From positions 18,984,987 to 19,048,986 of the forward strand of contig OZ035960.1 in assembly GCA_964034945.1 (NCBI GenBank): 64,000 nucleotides of DNA, written 5' to 3'. This DNA comes from Chrysopilus asiliformis (Eukaryota > Arthropoda > Insecta > Diptera > Rhagionidae). The position numbers and the translations under genes were made by a program. The notes beneath the pieces are model-generated. The model was not told where the DNA came from and did no database searches. It was given only the letters and a program-made list of their open reading frames with translations. Shown piece by piece: positions 1 to 13,033 of this stretch (positions within the stretch are counted from its first letter, which is position 1; every line of letters starts with the position of its first letter).

Positions 1-1510
1 ATTTTAATCTCGCTGAATTCGACGAGTACAAAGTAATCCGCAACACATAAAAATTGTGAAAATTGTGATTTGCAAAAGCGAAACGTTAAACTTTAACCCG
101 ACACGATCAATGTTCAGTGTTGAGCATGCGACGACAATCCCGATTTGATTATTTGAATTTTTCGAAAAAGACCGTTGACACATGATTGGATCATATCATA
201 TCACAATGAAAATAATGAGCAGGAAATTTAAAAAAAAAAAATTAAAATACTAATAAAACATGAATTCCGATGAACAGTCTGAGATTTTTTTCCTCGAGTA
301 AATATTTTTTGTTTTCATTTAATTAAGTACAAATCTAAGTAGAAAAATATTGTAATCTTGTTATTTTTTTTTTCATTTGTAATATTTTCGAAGGTCAAAA
401 TTAGTAAAAAAAAAACATTATAGAAACTAATTAAGCTTTTAAAGTTTTTTTTTTTGTACACTACGTTTTGATTATTGTAAAATTCCAATCTGCTACGTCG
501 AATTAGAAAATATCGATCGTCAAGGGCGAATAGCCGAAAACACACAAATCAATCAACAACACTTATGTCTAAACAGTTAAAACAATTTCAGAAAAAAAAA
601 CAATGTTTTTTGTGTGTTTTGTTTTATACAAAAATTACTCAAATTACGTGCAACATGCTAATTAAGTGCACAACATTTCAACGTTCACAATAAATTGACT
701 TGATTATTTTGTCACTTGTTTCGGATTCCACATTACGATAATAGAGTTAGTGAAAATTATTATTTTTTTTTTCAATGTTTTCTGTGTATTTTTTTTTATT
801 TTTATTTTTTTGAAACTGATATTGGCATGATCACCCCCGCATGCTATGTTAAACTCGCAGCCAACAAAAGTTCATTCAAAAGATCACACTTAATCACTGG
901 ATTACACCATTCGCGCGATGCGAGATTATCAATTTGAATTGAAAATACGCGCATTTTTCGTGTGTGCTTTTCGCACGTTTTATACAAAGAAGTGTTTCAC
1001 TGGAATGTTTGACCAGACTGGAAGTTGAAAATTGAAAATTGCAAATTGAGAAAAAAAAGCACTGAAAGCTGATCCGATTCGAAGTGATTTAAGCTAGAAG
1101 CTAATACTTATTAAATCACTTCTATTTCGAAGTTATCATTTTCATGACAGATCTCTTTTAGAATTTTTATAAAATTTTGAAATGAAAAACAAAACATTAA
1201 ATGTGATCATCGTAAGACTTTTTAATACGCACTAAAAATAAAACAAAATTTGGAAAAAATCGAATTTTTTGTTTTTTTGAAAAAAAGTGTTTGTTTAAGA
1301 AAAAAGTATTTACTAAGAAGGAAAAAATTTTTTTTGGGCACTGTTTACTACAAATAAAAGCGAGAAAAATAATTATTTCATTTGATTTTTTATGCTTTGA
1401 TCTTGCTTTTATTTCTGATATCCACTGTCCAAAAAAATGATTTTTTCCTAGTACACTTTTGTTAAAAATAGATTTTTTCAAATTAATTCTTTTATTTTAT
1501 TTTATCCTTT
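1..1510. other. AT-rich non-coding DNA
   Basis: No recognisable gene, RNA or bounded repeat was seen. The stretch is dominated by A/T homopolymer runs, and the short open frames have no recognisable domains. Confidence 0.6.
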
Positions 1511-1825
1511 TTAGGCCCCTGTTACACGGGGCAACTATAAGCGGCGACTTTTCTTAAGTATAGGCGCGAGAAGTGAGGGAAGCGGTGGCTAATGTCGCCA
1601 TAGTTCCGAAAGTAGAAACAAGGCGACAAAATACGCACACAAGCACAAAGAACGGGTTCGTGAAAGTTTTTTTTTGCGATTTGAAAAAAAAACTTCACAC
1701 ACACATGAAACACTCACTGTGTAATATACAGAAGTTCCCGGCAACTTGTCTCCGCGTGTAGCACAAACGAGTAACTTTTTGTATCGTGTATCGGTTTAAA
1801 GTTGCCGTGTGTAACATAGGCCTTA
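1511..1825. mobile_element. PIF/Harbinger-like MITE (TTA target duplication)
   Basis: Terminal inverted repeats start GGCCCCTGTTACACGG at 1514 and end as the complement of GGCCTATGTTACACACGG at 1822. About 18 of 22 terminal positions match. TTA flanks both ends (1511-1513 and 1823-1825), the 3-bp target typical of PIF/Harbinger. The interior (~309 bp) has no transposase, so it is non-autonomous. The superfamily call rests on target length and GGCC-type ends only. Confidence 0.65.
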
Positions 1826-1892
1826 GTCATTCCGTATTTGATTAGTATGACTAAAAAGGACAAAATAAGAAAAAAGTTTTCTTTTCCTTTCA

Positions 1893-2205
1893 GACTTCTT
1901 AACGCCAGAATCGGATTCAGCGACCCGAAACTCCCAAATGAGATTTTTTTCGGAAAATTTGAGAAAAAGTATAATCTTGTTATCCTTACAGGACCATCCG
2001 TTATCCCTATAGACTTCTTAATGTCAGAATCGGATTCAGCGACCCCAAAAACCCGCTGATGAAATTTGAGGAAATGGAAAATTTGCGGAAAAGGAAAATT
2101 TGAGGAAAAGGAAAATTTGAGGAAAAGGAAAATTTGAGGAAAAGGAAAATTTGAGAAAAAGGGTAATCACGTTATTCGTACAGGACTTTCCTTTATCATT
2201 ACAAA
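1893..2205 (+). repeat. Tandem duplication with internal 17-18-bp minisatellite
   Basis: A unit of about 117 bp beginning AGACTTCTTAA is present twice, at about 1893 and 2010. Both copies carry AGAATCGGATTCAGCGACCC. The second copy is expanded at 2065-2162 by five to six copies of a purine-rich unit, GAGGAAAAGGAAAATTT. The minus-strand open frame across it (FPFPQI repeats) is a by-product. Confidence 0.75.
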
Positions 2206-3714
2206 AACGGAGGCGTGACAAAAATGGAGGAGTGACAAGGACGGAGTAGTCACAAAACCGGAGGTTTCCATCGGAGTTACGTATGTGTGCAAAATTTCAA
2301 GTCAATCGAGTGAATCGACTGGGGATTTTACTGGTTTGTGTAGTCAAATATATTTTAATGTTTTGTTCAGTAGTCTTTACGGTTAGTCCAGTAAAATTTA
2401 GTAGAATGTGAGTAATATTTTATTTTTATAACTCTAGTAAATCTTATTTTTCCAGTATGCCCAAAATTTTACTTGTTTGTTATTAATTTTGCTGTTTAGT
2501 CCCAAGAAAGTGATTTTTTTTTCTCTAATGCACATCTTCTACAATACAAATACTTAAAATACCAAATTTAACTATTTTATGGCGGAAAATTGGGATTATC
2601 ACTAAAATAGTTGATTTCAATTATAAAAATAGTCACTTTAACCACAAATAGAGTAAATTTTACTACTAATTGTAAAGAATTAAATTTATTATAAAAATAT
2701 CCGATTTTGAATTTATTATTAATTGAAATTAACTATAGTTAGTATATAATCACGATTCCCCGTTCTAAAATAGTTAGACTTACCATTTATTCTCTATGTG
2801 TAAGAACCCCACAAGAATTAATCGAGAGGTGTCAGATTGTACAACCTTGGAGGTCATATGTCAAGTCCATTTCTTGAAATAAACTTGTTGTCAAAATTTG
2901 ATTTCAATAAGTCGATGTTTGCGACATAGCGCGGCACATAGCGCCATCCTGTTGAAACCACATTTCATCCGAATCAATATCATACATAGATTCAGGCCAA
3001 AATCATTGATCCATGGCTCAGAACGCGAGCTCCATTGTGAATTTTTGCTGCATTGTGAAATATCACTTACACAGACGTTAAGTAATGAAAATTAAATTGG
3101 AGAAATGACCCAAAACTTTTATAAATACATTACTTTAGAAAATTGTTAGAAGTATATAAGAAAGTGAACGGGGATAAAATCTAATCTAGCAATTATTGTT
3201 GTATAATTATATTTAAGAAATGGGTAACATGACTGGAAACTAAAGAATTTCATGGAAAAAAGTTTTCATTTGATTGGGTGGTGTGGGTAAATTGTTGAAC
3301 TGAAAAAAAGATCTTAAAGATTCCTGTCAGAGGTTATCAAATTGTTTTGATTGCTTGCTTAAAAGTTTTCTATGCGAATAATTTCGTGTTTGATAACATA
3401 TATGAAAATTATACTAATTCAATATCAATATATGTAATCGTTGGCTACACAGTGTAATATTTATATCAGTAGCTAATTTTTTTGGGGCTGCCAGAGTCCG
3501 ATTTTTCGCCGATTTAATTTAATATTTTGACTACTTGATAAGATGTGGTTGTGATTTTTTTTAACGAAAAATTGAACTAGTATCGCGAAAAAGCTTGACG
3601 CGGGAGGGTTGGGGGTATGAAAATGTATCCATATTAGAGTTTTTTTTTTGGTGATTTATTCGACTTTGGCAGTGGGTTTACACCCCAACTTAGTTGGACC
3701 GTTTCGCACACGCC
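2206..3714. other. Non-coding DNA with decayed CAGTAAA-type repeat
   Basis: Around 2320-2500 several CAGTAAATTT / TTTTACTGG words resemble the elements at 49.0 and 52.3 kb, suggesting a decayed relative. The rest shows no supported feature. Confidence 0.4.
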
Positions 3715-4149
3715 TTACCCTTGGAACACAATGAACGCAACCAAGCCGCAACTAAGGACGCTCTGAACTGTCACGCAGTGCAAAATTCTAGCGGCAGAGC
3801 ACAATGGCAGCTCGTGAAGTAGTACAAGTGACATAATAGTATAAACTTGGAAAAATTACAAAAGTGGATAATTTTGAAGCGATAATTTGCTTTGTTGGTC
3901 TTTATCTTTGTTATTTGCACTAAGGCTATCAATTTTTCCTCGAACGGCATTTCCCCAACCTCACTTTATGAACTGTCAACGCAGACTTGTTGCGTTAAAG
4001 TTCAAAGTTTGGCAACTTTTGTGTCGATGGTTTCGTTCAATGCGTTCACTGTGCTCACTCAAAAGCATTTCTGTGAAATAAACTCGTAAGTGACATTTGG
4101 ATGCGCGATGATTGCGGCTTGGTTGCGTTCATTGTGCTCCAAGGGTTAA
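3715..4149. mobile_element. piggyBac-type (TTAA) non-autonomous element
   Basis: Long terminal inverted repeats start CCCTTGGAACACAATGAACG at 3718, with the complement ending at 4145. The arms are 34 bp with one mismatch. The right flank is TTAA (4146-4149); the left is TTA (3715-3717), consistent with loss of one A from TTAA. The 5'-CCC start and TTAA target fit piggyBac. The 428-bp interior encodes no transposase; open frames inside it are short and unrecognised. Confidence 0.75.
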
Positions 4150-5378
4150 GTTGTTACTAAGTTAGTAACAGCTCATTGTTAAGAGCCTTTAAGTTCAAAT
4201 ATAGTAAGCTTAATTCTGTCTACAAAATTTTCGTTTTTATTTTCCTTAAAATTGAGTTTTTGCGTATCTACTAATAGTTGTAATTTTCAACAAACTGATA
4301 TTCTATTACTCCACATTTGGAAATCTACTGAAAATCATATCTCGATTTTAAGCTAAATGAAAATTTTGTCGACGGAATTAGGCCCAATAAATGTAAGTAC
4401 TAATTCGCATCTAGGCTACTTACAGTACCTAAGTATTTTTTTTTTTTGTAAATTTTCGGGAATATGTTCTCGAGTCAATATAATAAATACAACGCAACGT
4501 CTTGACTAACGTTTAAAATGTGTTAAATTTTGCTATTTTGCGTAATCTCATTGAGAGATGATTATATTTACGGTTAAATGTAAATTTATTTACTTTCGAT
4601 ATTTAAAGTAATATCGAACCTTTGTCCTAAACTACTTGAAATTTAAGGATTTTTTTTTTCGTGGCTTTACATTATCATTAATGTTCGTTATTTTGATATC
4701 TACACCATTTGCTTAAAACATTTTGATCTTAATAATTTAAATTTCGAGAAATAAGACTAAATTATAATTCTAAGAATTGTCAGAAATTGTATATTCGAGA
4801 ATTTAAAAAGGCCTGATTTGACTAAAGATTGAAATGATACCCGAAATCGAACATTAAAATCTGTTTACTAAATCGTACAAAAAGGAATTTAATATACTTC
4901 ATGTAACAAATGTTTATTTATACAATTTTCACTGATCTTTTATATACCTACCTATACTCATTCTTTAAATGTTTTCTTTTTAAAATGCCTATTTGCAAAA
5001 CAACTTTTTTCTGATTGTTGAAAGAAATAAAACGCATGAGCTACAATTGCTAGGAGGTAAACATGAAATACCTTTAATAGATACTTGCAACGAAATTTTG
5101 ATTGAAATTCCAAATTTGAGTTTTCAATCTAATTGGCCTTTTTTTAAAAAAATGGGGGGTGTAAGACACGCAGCAACCAGACTTTTCAATTAACCTTACT
5201 TAAGTTTTCAGCCTCTAATTGAATTTCTTCGAAAGTTTTCCTTTTCACGGACACATGGACAAACAAAATTGTTAAAAAAAAGTTTGTGGGATAAAAAAAA
5301 GTTTTTTTCTTAAAATAGTTTTTATTTAAAAAAAGTGCTGACAAAAAGTGATAATTTTTTGGGAGCTATGTGTCATAA
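4150..5378. other. AT-rich non-coding DNA
   Basis: No supported gene or bounded repeat. A small palindrome (TTACTAAGTTAGTAA, about 4155) lies next to the preceding element. Confidence 0.5.
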
Positions 5379-5894
5379 ATTAAATATTGAGGGTATTCAC
5401 AATCCTCTTCGGTATTCGGTATTCGGTATTTTCGGTAATATTAAAAGACTGAAAATATTCTGAACAGATTTGAGATTTGAGCACAGATTTGAGAACAGCG
5501 CTTTTATTTGATACGTGACCAAATCATGAACTGCGAATTTGATTGTAAAATATATCACATACCTTTAAATCCATGTTTGATGTATTCTTTTGAATTTATA
5601 TTGTGGCAACGGCTATCAAAATTGAAAAAAATTGCAGTCCGATGAGATAACCAGCGAAAAAATTTGACAACTAAAAACATTACTAGCGCCACTCGCGGTT
5701 GATTGTTGATACCGAATAACCGGGCCGGAAAACACGACTTAAGGCATGTCTACAATTACCGAATCCGGTAATTCATTTTTACATTAACCAAATTACCGTC
5801 TCGGTAAAAATCTGTTAAATTTGACTGAATTACCGAGCGGTAAATTTAGCCGCATTTTAAAAGAGGACTGTGAATTCCCTCACTATTAAATATT
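5379..5894. mobile_element. Inverted-repeat element with 10-bp flanking duplication
   Basis: The ends are GAGGGTATTCACAATCCTCT (from 5389) and its complement (5861-5881), with 19 of 21 matching. ATTAAATATT occurs immediately outside both ends (5379-5388 and 5885-5894), a 10-bp direct repeat fitting a Mutator-like target size. The interior has tandem GGTATTC words near 5410 and clusters of TTACCG/CGGTAA palindromes at 5757-5845. No coding capacity is visible. Confidence 0.65.
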
Positions 5895-5920
5895 TAGGTA
5901 TTTAATATTCAATTTGCTCC

Positions 5921-6300
5921 AGCGAGGGACATCGGAGGTGTACAATTTACTTTTCCAAAAGTTGGCAGAAAACAACGATTTCCGTAATACTCATTTGCGA
6001 AAAATTTTAAGTCGTTAGCTCAATGCGTTCAGAATTATAGACAGACAGACAGACAGACAGACTGTCAGATCTACAGACAGACTTCAAATCTACAGACAGA
6101 CTGTCAGACCTACAGATAGACGAACCGACAGACCGCCAGACAGACAGACAAATCCACAGACGCCCTAATCATTTTTCTTGGAATGTATTTCGTATTGATC
6201 AGAAAGTTTTTATCTGCCCCCGCTCTCGAGTGGGCCACTGTCATGAAAACAATACTTTTTTCTATAGCTACGCAAAGGAAACTAAAAAAGAAAAGTAAAA
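5921..6300 (+). mobile_element. GTCY-array element, family A (copy A1)
   Basis: The order of blocks matches the other A copies: TTACTTTTCCAAAAGT, then CGTTAGCTCAATGCGTT, then a CAGA/CCGA tetranucleotide array with degenerate spacers (6037-6155). The 3' block reads TTTCGTATTGATCAGAAAGT, TCTGCCCCCGCTCTCGAGT, GTCATGAAAACAATACTTT. The 5' part is truncated relative to the copies at 13.95 and 41.7 kb. The layout resembles the (GTCY)n mini-me/DINE-like Helitron-related elements of flies; that family link is inference. Confidence 0.7.
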
Positions 6301-7232
6301 AAAAAAATATGGAAATGATTTTTTTTTTAATAAAAGACGTTTTTCTCCTGGAATTGAGTTTTCGAATTTATAGATACAAATTTAGACCGCTCTGTATTGA
6401 AGTGATATTTATTTTCACGATTTCCACTAAAACAGCAATTTGAATTATTTCAAATATATACGACATCAAATATGAATTCAAAAGAAACTCATATTTTATG
6501 TTGAAAGACAATCTTTTTATTTATTTCGAAGAACATTCTTTGCCATTATATATTCGGGGAATAATTGTCAGATATGAGTCGTGTTTTTCGAAAAATAGAA
6601 CCAGCATTTTTTAGAAAAGTAATATTTGTCAATTTTTTGCAGGAAATCATAAGTAATATTTGTCAATTTTTTGCAGGAAATCTCCATCAGTGAGATCCGC
6701 GAAACGGTCCTGTGAGATCCCACTTATTTAGGTTCGACTTTATTATTAATTTTTTTTGGACATATAAATATTAACTCTTTCGATCTGGATGATACAGATA
6801 TTTATTATAAAAAGTTTTAAATACAATAGATTCATACGAATTAGCGGGATATACGAATTATCGGGATTCTACTGTATATGTTTTTAAAATTTAATTCAAT
6901 TCGTCTGTTGAGTATTGTTCTGACGTATCCGACAAACACGATTTTTTGACATTTTTGTAGTTTTATAGGTTTTTTAAAGGTGCTCTATCGATTGTTGAAG
7001 TCTGCTTTCAAAAACATGTAGTATTAGTTACTACGTTATTTGTCCTTGATTCTCGTATATACCGACTTTGCATACACATACGGGAAAAATTAAAATCAAT
7101 TTGTGAGTATTGTTTTACCGTATATGCTCGACTGTTTTATTTTTTCCTCAAAAAAATAATTATTTTATTCTTTTCGCCAAAAATGTTTTACGAGTGTAGT
7201 AACTCTAGTTTTTTTTCCAAAATATTTGCTAC
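6301..7232. other. Non-coding DNA with a 33-bp tandem duplication
   Basis: AGTAATATTTGTCAATTTTT is repeated head to tail at 6619 and 6652 (period 33 bp). Nothing else is supported. Confidence 0.5.
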
Positions 7233-7716
7233 TAGCTTGCATACCCGTCGTTGCCAGGTTAAGTTTTTCAAATTTTTTTTTTGATGGTCTATGTTGGAGT
7301 TAAACTTCAGGCCAATCGGCTCGGTAGTTTCCCCGCGAAAGGGTAACATAGAGGAAGAACTAAGTTTCGAAATCACTTTACCCCCTCTACTTTTTAATAG
7401 GTCTATGGTGGGGCTGGACCCCCGACGAACATCTATGCCAAATTTCAGGCCAATCGGTTCAGTAGTTCCCCGTGAAAGAGTAACATAGCGCAAAAATTAA
7501 GTTTCGAAATCACTTTACCCCCTCCCCTTACTCCCCCACCCCTCGCACTACTTTTCCGTATGCCTATGTTGGAACCAGAACTACCACAGACACTCATGCC
7601 AAATTTCAAGCCAATCGGTTCAGCCGTTTTTGCGTGAAAGAGGAACAGACAGACAGACAGAGAGACAGACAGACAGACAGACAGACAAACACCAACTCAT
7701 TTTTATATATTAGTAT
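7233..7716 (+). mobile_element. GTCY/CAGA-array element, family D
   Basis: The element starts near GCTACTAGCTTGCATACCCG and has two to three imperfect direct repeats. Each contains GCCAATCGGTTCAG followed by a GTGAAAGAGTAACA-like word (about 7300, 7450, 7610). It ends with a CAGA array (7648-7690) and TTTTATATATTAGTA. Elements with CCAATCGGTTCAGC...CAGACAGA...ATATATTAGTA are widespread in arthropod genomes and are usually classed as non-autonomous Helitron-like sequences; that class is recalled, not tested. Confidence 0.6.
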
Positions 7717-10429
7717 GATATGATTTGGAATAAAAATCCTTGACAAAAAATCCTGTTGCTCTAAATATCACAATCTATTTGATTTGCGCCCATTTCAGCG
7801 ATAGTTCCCAAAAAAAATTACTTCAGAGGAAAAAGTTCATACGGCAAAATAATACTAACGTATTTTAGTAATTTTAAACAAAATCTTAGAAAGACTGGTG
7901 GTCGAGATATAAATTTTCGTACTATTAAAAGCCTATTAAAAAATCTAGTTGACGGGAAAATTCCATCTGCCTAATTTGGCTAAATGAAATTTAAACTTTA
8001 AATGCGAATATCTCAGCTGTAGTAAATGGCGTATACGTCAAAACGATACTCAAGCGACGAATTGTTGACGTGATATTAAAATATTTGGAACACGAATTTA
8101 TGCTGTTTCTGCTTTTTCGGTATCGAATTGAAAAATAAAATACTGGCAACTTTACAAATTTCCAGTAAAACACTTATCTTTTTTTTTTCATGCGATTTGA
8201 AAAGTTTTATCTAAACATCAATTACGAGTATTACCTGCGCGAATAACGATCAACTACACATAAAATAATTTTGGAGTGCTTCAAAAAACACAATTTTTCT
8301 GATTTATGCAACTATACGTACGTACAACAATCACAATAACACCGAAACACCGAAATAAAAATATTAGTTTTTATATTTTTGACAAAAAATACATTAAAAC
8401 GTTTTTTTTTTCACAACAAAAAACAAATATTAATTTTGTTTTTCTCACTCTTAAGATTTAGTGACTGAAGCATTAACACAAAGTATTTTATTAACTTTTT
8501 TTTACAGAAATTTAATTATTTTTATTCAATTTTTTTTAAAATTATTTTTATATAATTCTATTATAATTCGTTTAGATTACAATAATCCTTGTATGAATGA
8601 TTTCTAGATGGGATTTATTTCGTTATTCAGGAAAATTTTGATGAATGTTTATTAAAGTGACTTTGAATATAGTTTGATACTATTGACTGACTGATTGAGA
8701 GTGACTTAATGAGCAATAAAAGTGATGAAAATTCACATGGTCCGAATTGAGAGCAATTTGTATCCTGCCGGCGCGATACTTTTCCGCTGAATGAAAGGCC
8801 TCATACGGTGTCCCGAGTATCTTGAAGGCTTTATGCCTATGATGATGATTTTCCCTGTTTATTTAGTGCGCATGGGAATGTTTTTATCCTTATTTTCGGA
8901 TTTCTACCATAACTCAACAATTTTCACTATTTTCGTACATTATTTCAGTTTATTTCGCTTTATATTTTATTTCCTTTCGCATTTCTTTCCACCCCTTTCG
9001 ACCGTCTGTTTTTTTTTTCATCCACGCGTTGTTGATTTTTTATGTAAGTGAATACGGAAAAAATGAACATTTCCGAGTGTCCTTCCACAGTTTCGTTCCC
9101 TTTGGTATTCGCGACATATGCGTGGGTTTCGAGGTTTAGGTTTAGGTTGAGGTTTAGGTCGAGAGTATCTAATATCTGATTGACCTTAGAAATTTTATAG
9201 CTTCAAATGTCCGCCTATCGATGGGATATTCAATAATATGCGATAGAAGCAGATCCTGTATGAGCTGGACACATATGTATGTATACAACATGTTGTGTGG
9301 AAAAATATTATAATGAAACAATGGACAAATTGATGGTGATATGAATTATGTATTCGCTTTATTTTTTATTTCTTATTTTTACACTCAAATAGATGGGCAT
9401 TATAAAATCCTGTATCTATGCTGAAAGGGCTGCCAGCAACATGGATTTGTTTTTGGTATTTACAATAATTTAAATAATCGAATTTTTGAAGAAAATGAAG
9501 AAAAAAAACTGTTTTTTTTTCTTATATTGTTTGGTCGCACAGATTGAATCACCACAACGATTTTATAGATGAAATTTTCATCACAATTGAAATTAAGTTG
9601 GAAAATATGCAATATTTCTGCGAAACACGAAAAATAAATAACAGAATCTGGATATTTGCTTATTTATTCAGTAATTTTTTATAGGGAAATCAAATCGAAA
9701 TGCTATTTCAGTATTGTTGATGAAAGGCACGTTTTTTAAATATTTTTTTTTAATTAAATTTCACAAAAAATAAAATTTTAAATTGCGGAAAACTCGTCTC
9801 AGTTATTTTCAGGCTCGTTTTAGGTGTTCAAACTTCTGTCCTTTTCTAAACTAAACAAAACCCGTCTTTATAACCGATACGTCGTTATATCCGACCGACC
9901 GACCAACGTTACTAAAACGATTTTTATTCCTAAAAATTAAATGGGATATTTTTAAATTGTTTTTTTTATAGTTCCAGCCAGAGCTTAGGGAAAGACCGTT
10001 TAATGCCGAAGCTCAGCTCAGGATGGTCGGAAGAACGAAAGGGGATGTCGGTTTATGTTAAAACTAAGGGTTTATTTGGTAGTAGTTATAATGATATTTG
10101 GTTCACAGGAACCAATTAAGTTTAACGACAGAACATTGGTAGTTGTTCTGATGATGGTCCAGCTAAACTTTGGATCAAAATTTGAGGAAAAAAATAGTGA
10201 ACAAATATTTTTTTCCTTTGTTTTCCTTGAATTTATACAAAAATATTCAATCTGTGAGAATCTGTGAATAGAAAATTCGTTACGAAAGTGGCAAATATTT
10301 TCCCAATTTCTAACTAATAAACCCTTGGTTTCAAAAATATTGAAAAATCATTGGTCAGATCTACAGACAGGCAAATCGTGTTTCCAATGTGGTGTGGTTT
10401 TGATGCAGATAAAAGGTTTTTTCAATGTG
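7717..10429. other. Non-coding DNA, no gene seen
   Basis: Long AT-rich stretch. Apart from the short GGTTTA array listed separately and a few CGAC words near 9893, no feature is supported. Open frames are under 90 codons and unrecognised. Confidence 0.5.
9131..9166 (+). repeat. Short GGTTTA-type array
   Basis: About five imperfect copies of a 6-bp GAGGTTTAGGTTTA-type word. It is superficially telomere-like but too short and irregular to be called interstitial telomere. Confidence 0.6.
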
Positions 10430-10745
10430 GTGTGATTTTGGATGAAGAGTGGTTTCTAAAATATCAAAAATTTGGTTCAATTTTGGTTCCTAAAATTTCC
10501 AAATTTTGATTCTGGTTTTGGTTCTAAAAATTTCAAAATTTAATACTGATTTTGATTCTAAAAATTTCAAAATTTGGCTCTGGTTTTGGTTTCTCAAATA
10601 CCAAAAAACTAGTTTTGGTTTTGGTACCAAAAATTTCAAAGTTTCATTCTGATTTCTAAAATGATTCTGGTCTTGAATTCTAATAAAATATTGGTTCTGC
10701 TTTGAGTTCCTAAAATTGCAAAATTTGATTCTGGTTTTGGTTCGG
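10430..10745. repeat. Degenerate minisatellite, ~36-bp period
   Basis: About eight imperfect copies of a unit containing TTTGGTTCTAAAAATTTCAA and GATTCTGGTTTTGGTTC, with differing short indels. The 91-codon minus-strand frame across it is a periodic by-product (repeated KFxxSKxxxNF-like peptides), not a gene. Confidence 0.8.
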
Positions 10746-11590
10746 TCGAAAAAACCGGTTTGCATCTTTGCTCAACATTGCTTGTAAAAATATCTTTATT
10801 GTCTATCACTTAGTTTTTAATGCCTATGTATTTCGACTAGCATTTTCTTAAGTATTGCACATACGAGTATTTGCCACTATATTAGACAAAGTTGTAGTGC
10901 CAGATACGTGAAACATACCAAAAATACTAGCAAGGTAATAAAGGTTATTTTTGATTTTTTTTACCTTGAATTATGTAGTAAGGATGATAGCCCTAATGAA
11001 ATATTATCACCTTGATAAACGTCTAGCAGTAATACCAAAATATATTAAATGTAATTTATGAATCAAAAACGTTCATTGAAAAAATTATGTGTTAATAATA
11101 TTTTTGCGTCGTGTTGGTTATCGGGTTTCAAATTCCAGACAAAAGCTTTTCAATTGTTCATTTTCTTTAGATTTCTGAAACATTTTGCAAGACTGATACA
11201 ATTTGAATTAGCGCTTGAGAAAAAAAACTCAACGGAGCTAACTTTAATATCCAAGTGGAAAATTTGTTCAAGAAAACATGTTGAATTTAATGGTTTTGGT
11301 GTGAATCAAAATAGATTCAACCTACATAAATTTTATTAATTTTAAGACTCGACATTTTCATGACGTTCAAAATAGGGACAAAAATGTTATTGCTTAGGAG
11401 GTACATTTCCGAAGATAGAAGATAGATTATAAGATAGAAGAGCTTTTGTCAAACATAGACGAGGTGGTTATATTTTGCCGAACATTAAATTCGACTTCTA
11501 GGTTTAAAGTATATTTTTCTATGATTAAAGCAACGATTTCTCTACTGACATTAGTCCAAAGAACGATGCACGAAAATGTCCCTTGACTAT
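10746..11590. other. Non-coding DNA, nothing seen
   Basis: No supported gene, RNA or bounded repeat. Open frames reach 93 codons but show no domain or splice context. Confidence 0.45.
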
Positions 11591-11860
11591 TGTAACTTTT
11601 GGGTTTCACATTCGTTGTACCTGCGCTGCAAAGGTAATTTACTCTAGTTTCATTGACATAAGCTATTTTTTGGCGGGGAACTGCAGGTTGATGGTCAGCT
11701 GCCTTCTTAGATGCAATGATTTTTCCATGCGGTTTTCGACGATTTTTATGCGATTTTTTTTGTTCCCAGCCAAAAAAAGAGCTTATATCCTAGAAAACTA
11801 GAACAAATCACCTTTCCAATGGAGGTACAACGAATGTGAAACCCCAACTGGTTCAAAAGT
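11591..11860. mobile_element. Inverted-repeat element (MITE-like)
   Basis: A perfect 22-bp inverted repeat begins GGGTTTCACATTCGTTGTAC at 11601-11622, with its complement at 11823-11844. TAACTTTTG lies just outside on both sides (11593; complement near 11855), although the right copy has an 8-bp insertion. Partial inner pairing (AAGGTaaTTT / AAATcACCTT) extends the arms. No coding capacity; superfamily undetermined. Confidence 0.65.
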
Positions 11861-13033
11861 TAGCCCGGGGGAATAAAAAACGTTGAAAACTGCATGGTTC
11901 TTTGTTTAAAAAAAACAGCTTTCTGAGGTAATATCTTTCTTAAATAATTTTTAAAAAACACAATAAAAAAATTGGGTGTGACATAGAAATTTACTATGCA
12001 AATGCACAGAAAACTCATAAGAACTAAATGAATGCCATTCCAAAAACTTTGAGCTACTTTTTTCCCCAAACCGTGCAAATAGATAAAGTTTTTTACGATT
12101 TTTTCGAAAAAGAGGATGTTTTTCAAAAGATTCGTTTAGGCAAAAGGTGATTAAAATATGATTTTACATAACTTTACCATACACCGACATCCAATTGGAA
12201 CCAATTTTTCCTAATTGGGTCAATTAGATTGCATGAGACAATTGGAATTTTTCAAAATAGCTTTCCATAGAGTTCTCTGAGGCAACAACAGCTTTGAAAT
12301 GCCGCAAAACGTCCGGTGAAAATCGGTTAAGGCAAAAAGTCTGGTGAAAATCGAAGTTACATATATTAAATATGACAGAAAAAAATTCCAGACCTTGATT
12401 TCGATATACGACGGAAATTCACGAAATTCGAGGAACGCGTACCTTCTTTAATGTATAATACCATCTTTTATAAAACTGATATTTGGGTGGCTTGAATCCC
12501 TTGCATTGTGGGGTCATTGATTTCCTGGAAAATAGTAAAATTGTATTATAACTTTTTGAGTAATAAAATAATTTGAGTTTTAAAAGTGGTGATCCGTTGC
12601 TTTGCAAATACTGAAATAATCCGGCGTAGAATATTGAAAGGTCATGGAAAAATGTCAAAAACAACCTAAAAAACAAAAGAGAAAAACTTATTAAGAAAAT
12701 ACTTTTTCCTCGAATTTTACGGAATATTTATTGACCGTGGAAAATTTCTAATGAAACCTTGTAATAGGGGTATTCCCAGAAGCAGATAACTACGCTGATA
12801 GCTGATAGCGTCGCAAAAGAATATAAATTCATAAAAATGGAAAAAAAATTCTAAAAAAAAATTTAGCAAAATAAAATACATATTATTTAAATATGTAGGG
12901 GTGCGAGTGGACGGTGGCACTAAACTCCATACAAAAATTCACGAAAAAGCATGACGAAAAGAGGGAAGGGAAAATTAGCATGACGTATTTTACAACTTAC
13001 AGCGTCCTGTAAACCCGGAGTAGGTTTTACATA
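11861..13033. other. Non-coding DNA
   Basis: No gene is supported. Around 12188-12245 there are several CCAATTGG/CAATTGG words. At 12900-13010, words such as AGCATGACGTATTTTAC recall a segment at 60.3-60.5 kb, suggesting a decayed shared repeat. Confidence 0.4.

Noticed and set aside
9131..9166. GGTTTA array considered as interstitial telomere
   Set aside because: Only five irregular copies and not the insect TTAGG unit; simple-sequence drift is sufficient.
10490..10765. 91-codon minus-strand ORF with repeated KFxxSK motifs
   Set aside because: The repeats follow the ~36-bp DNA minisatellite; no start context, splice signals or domain.
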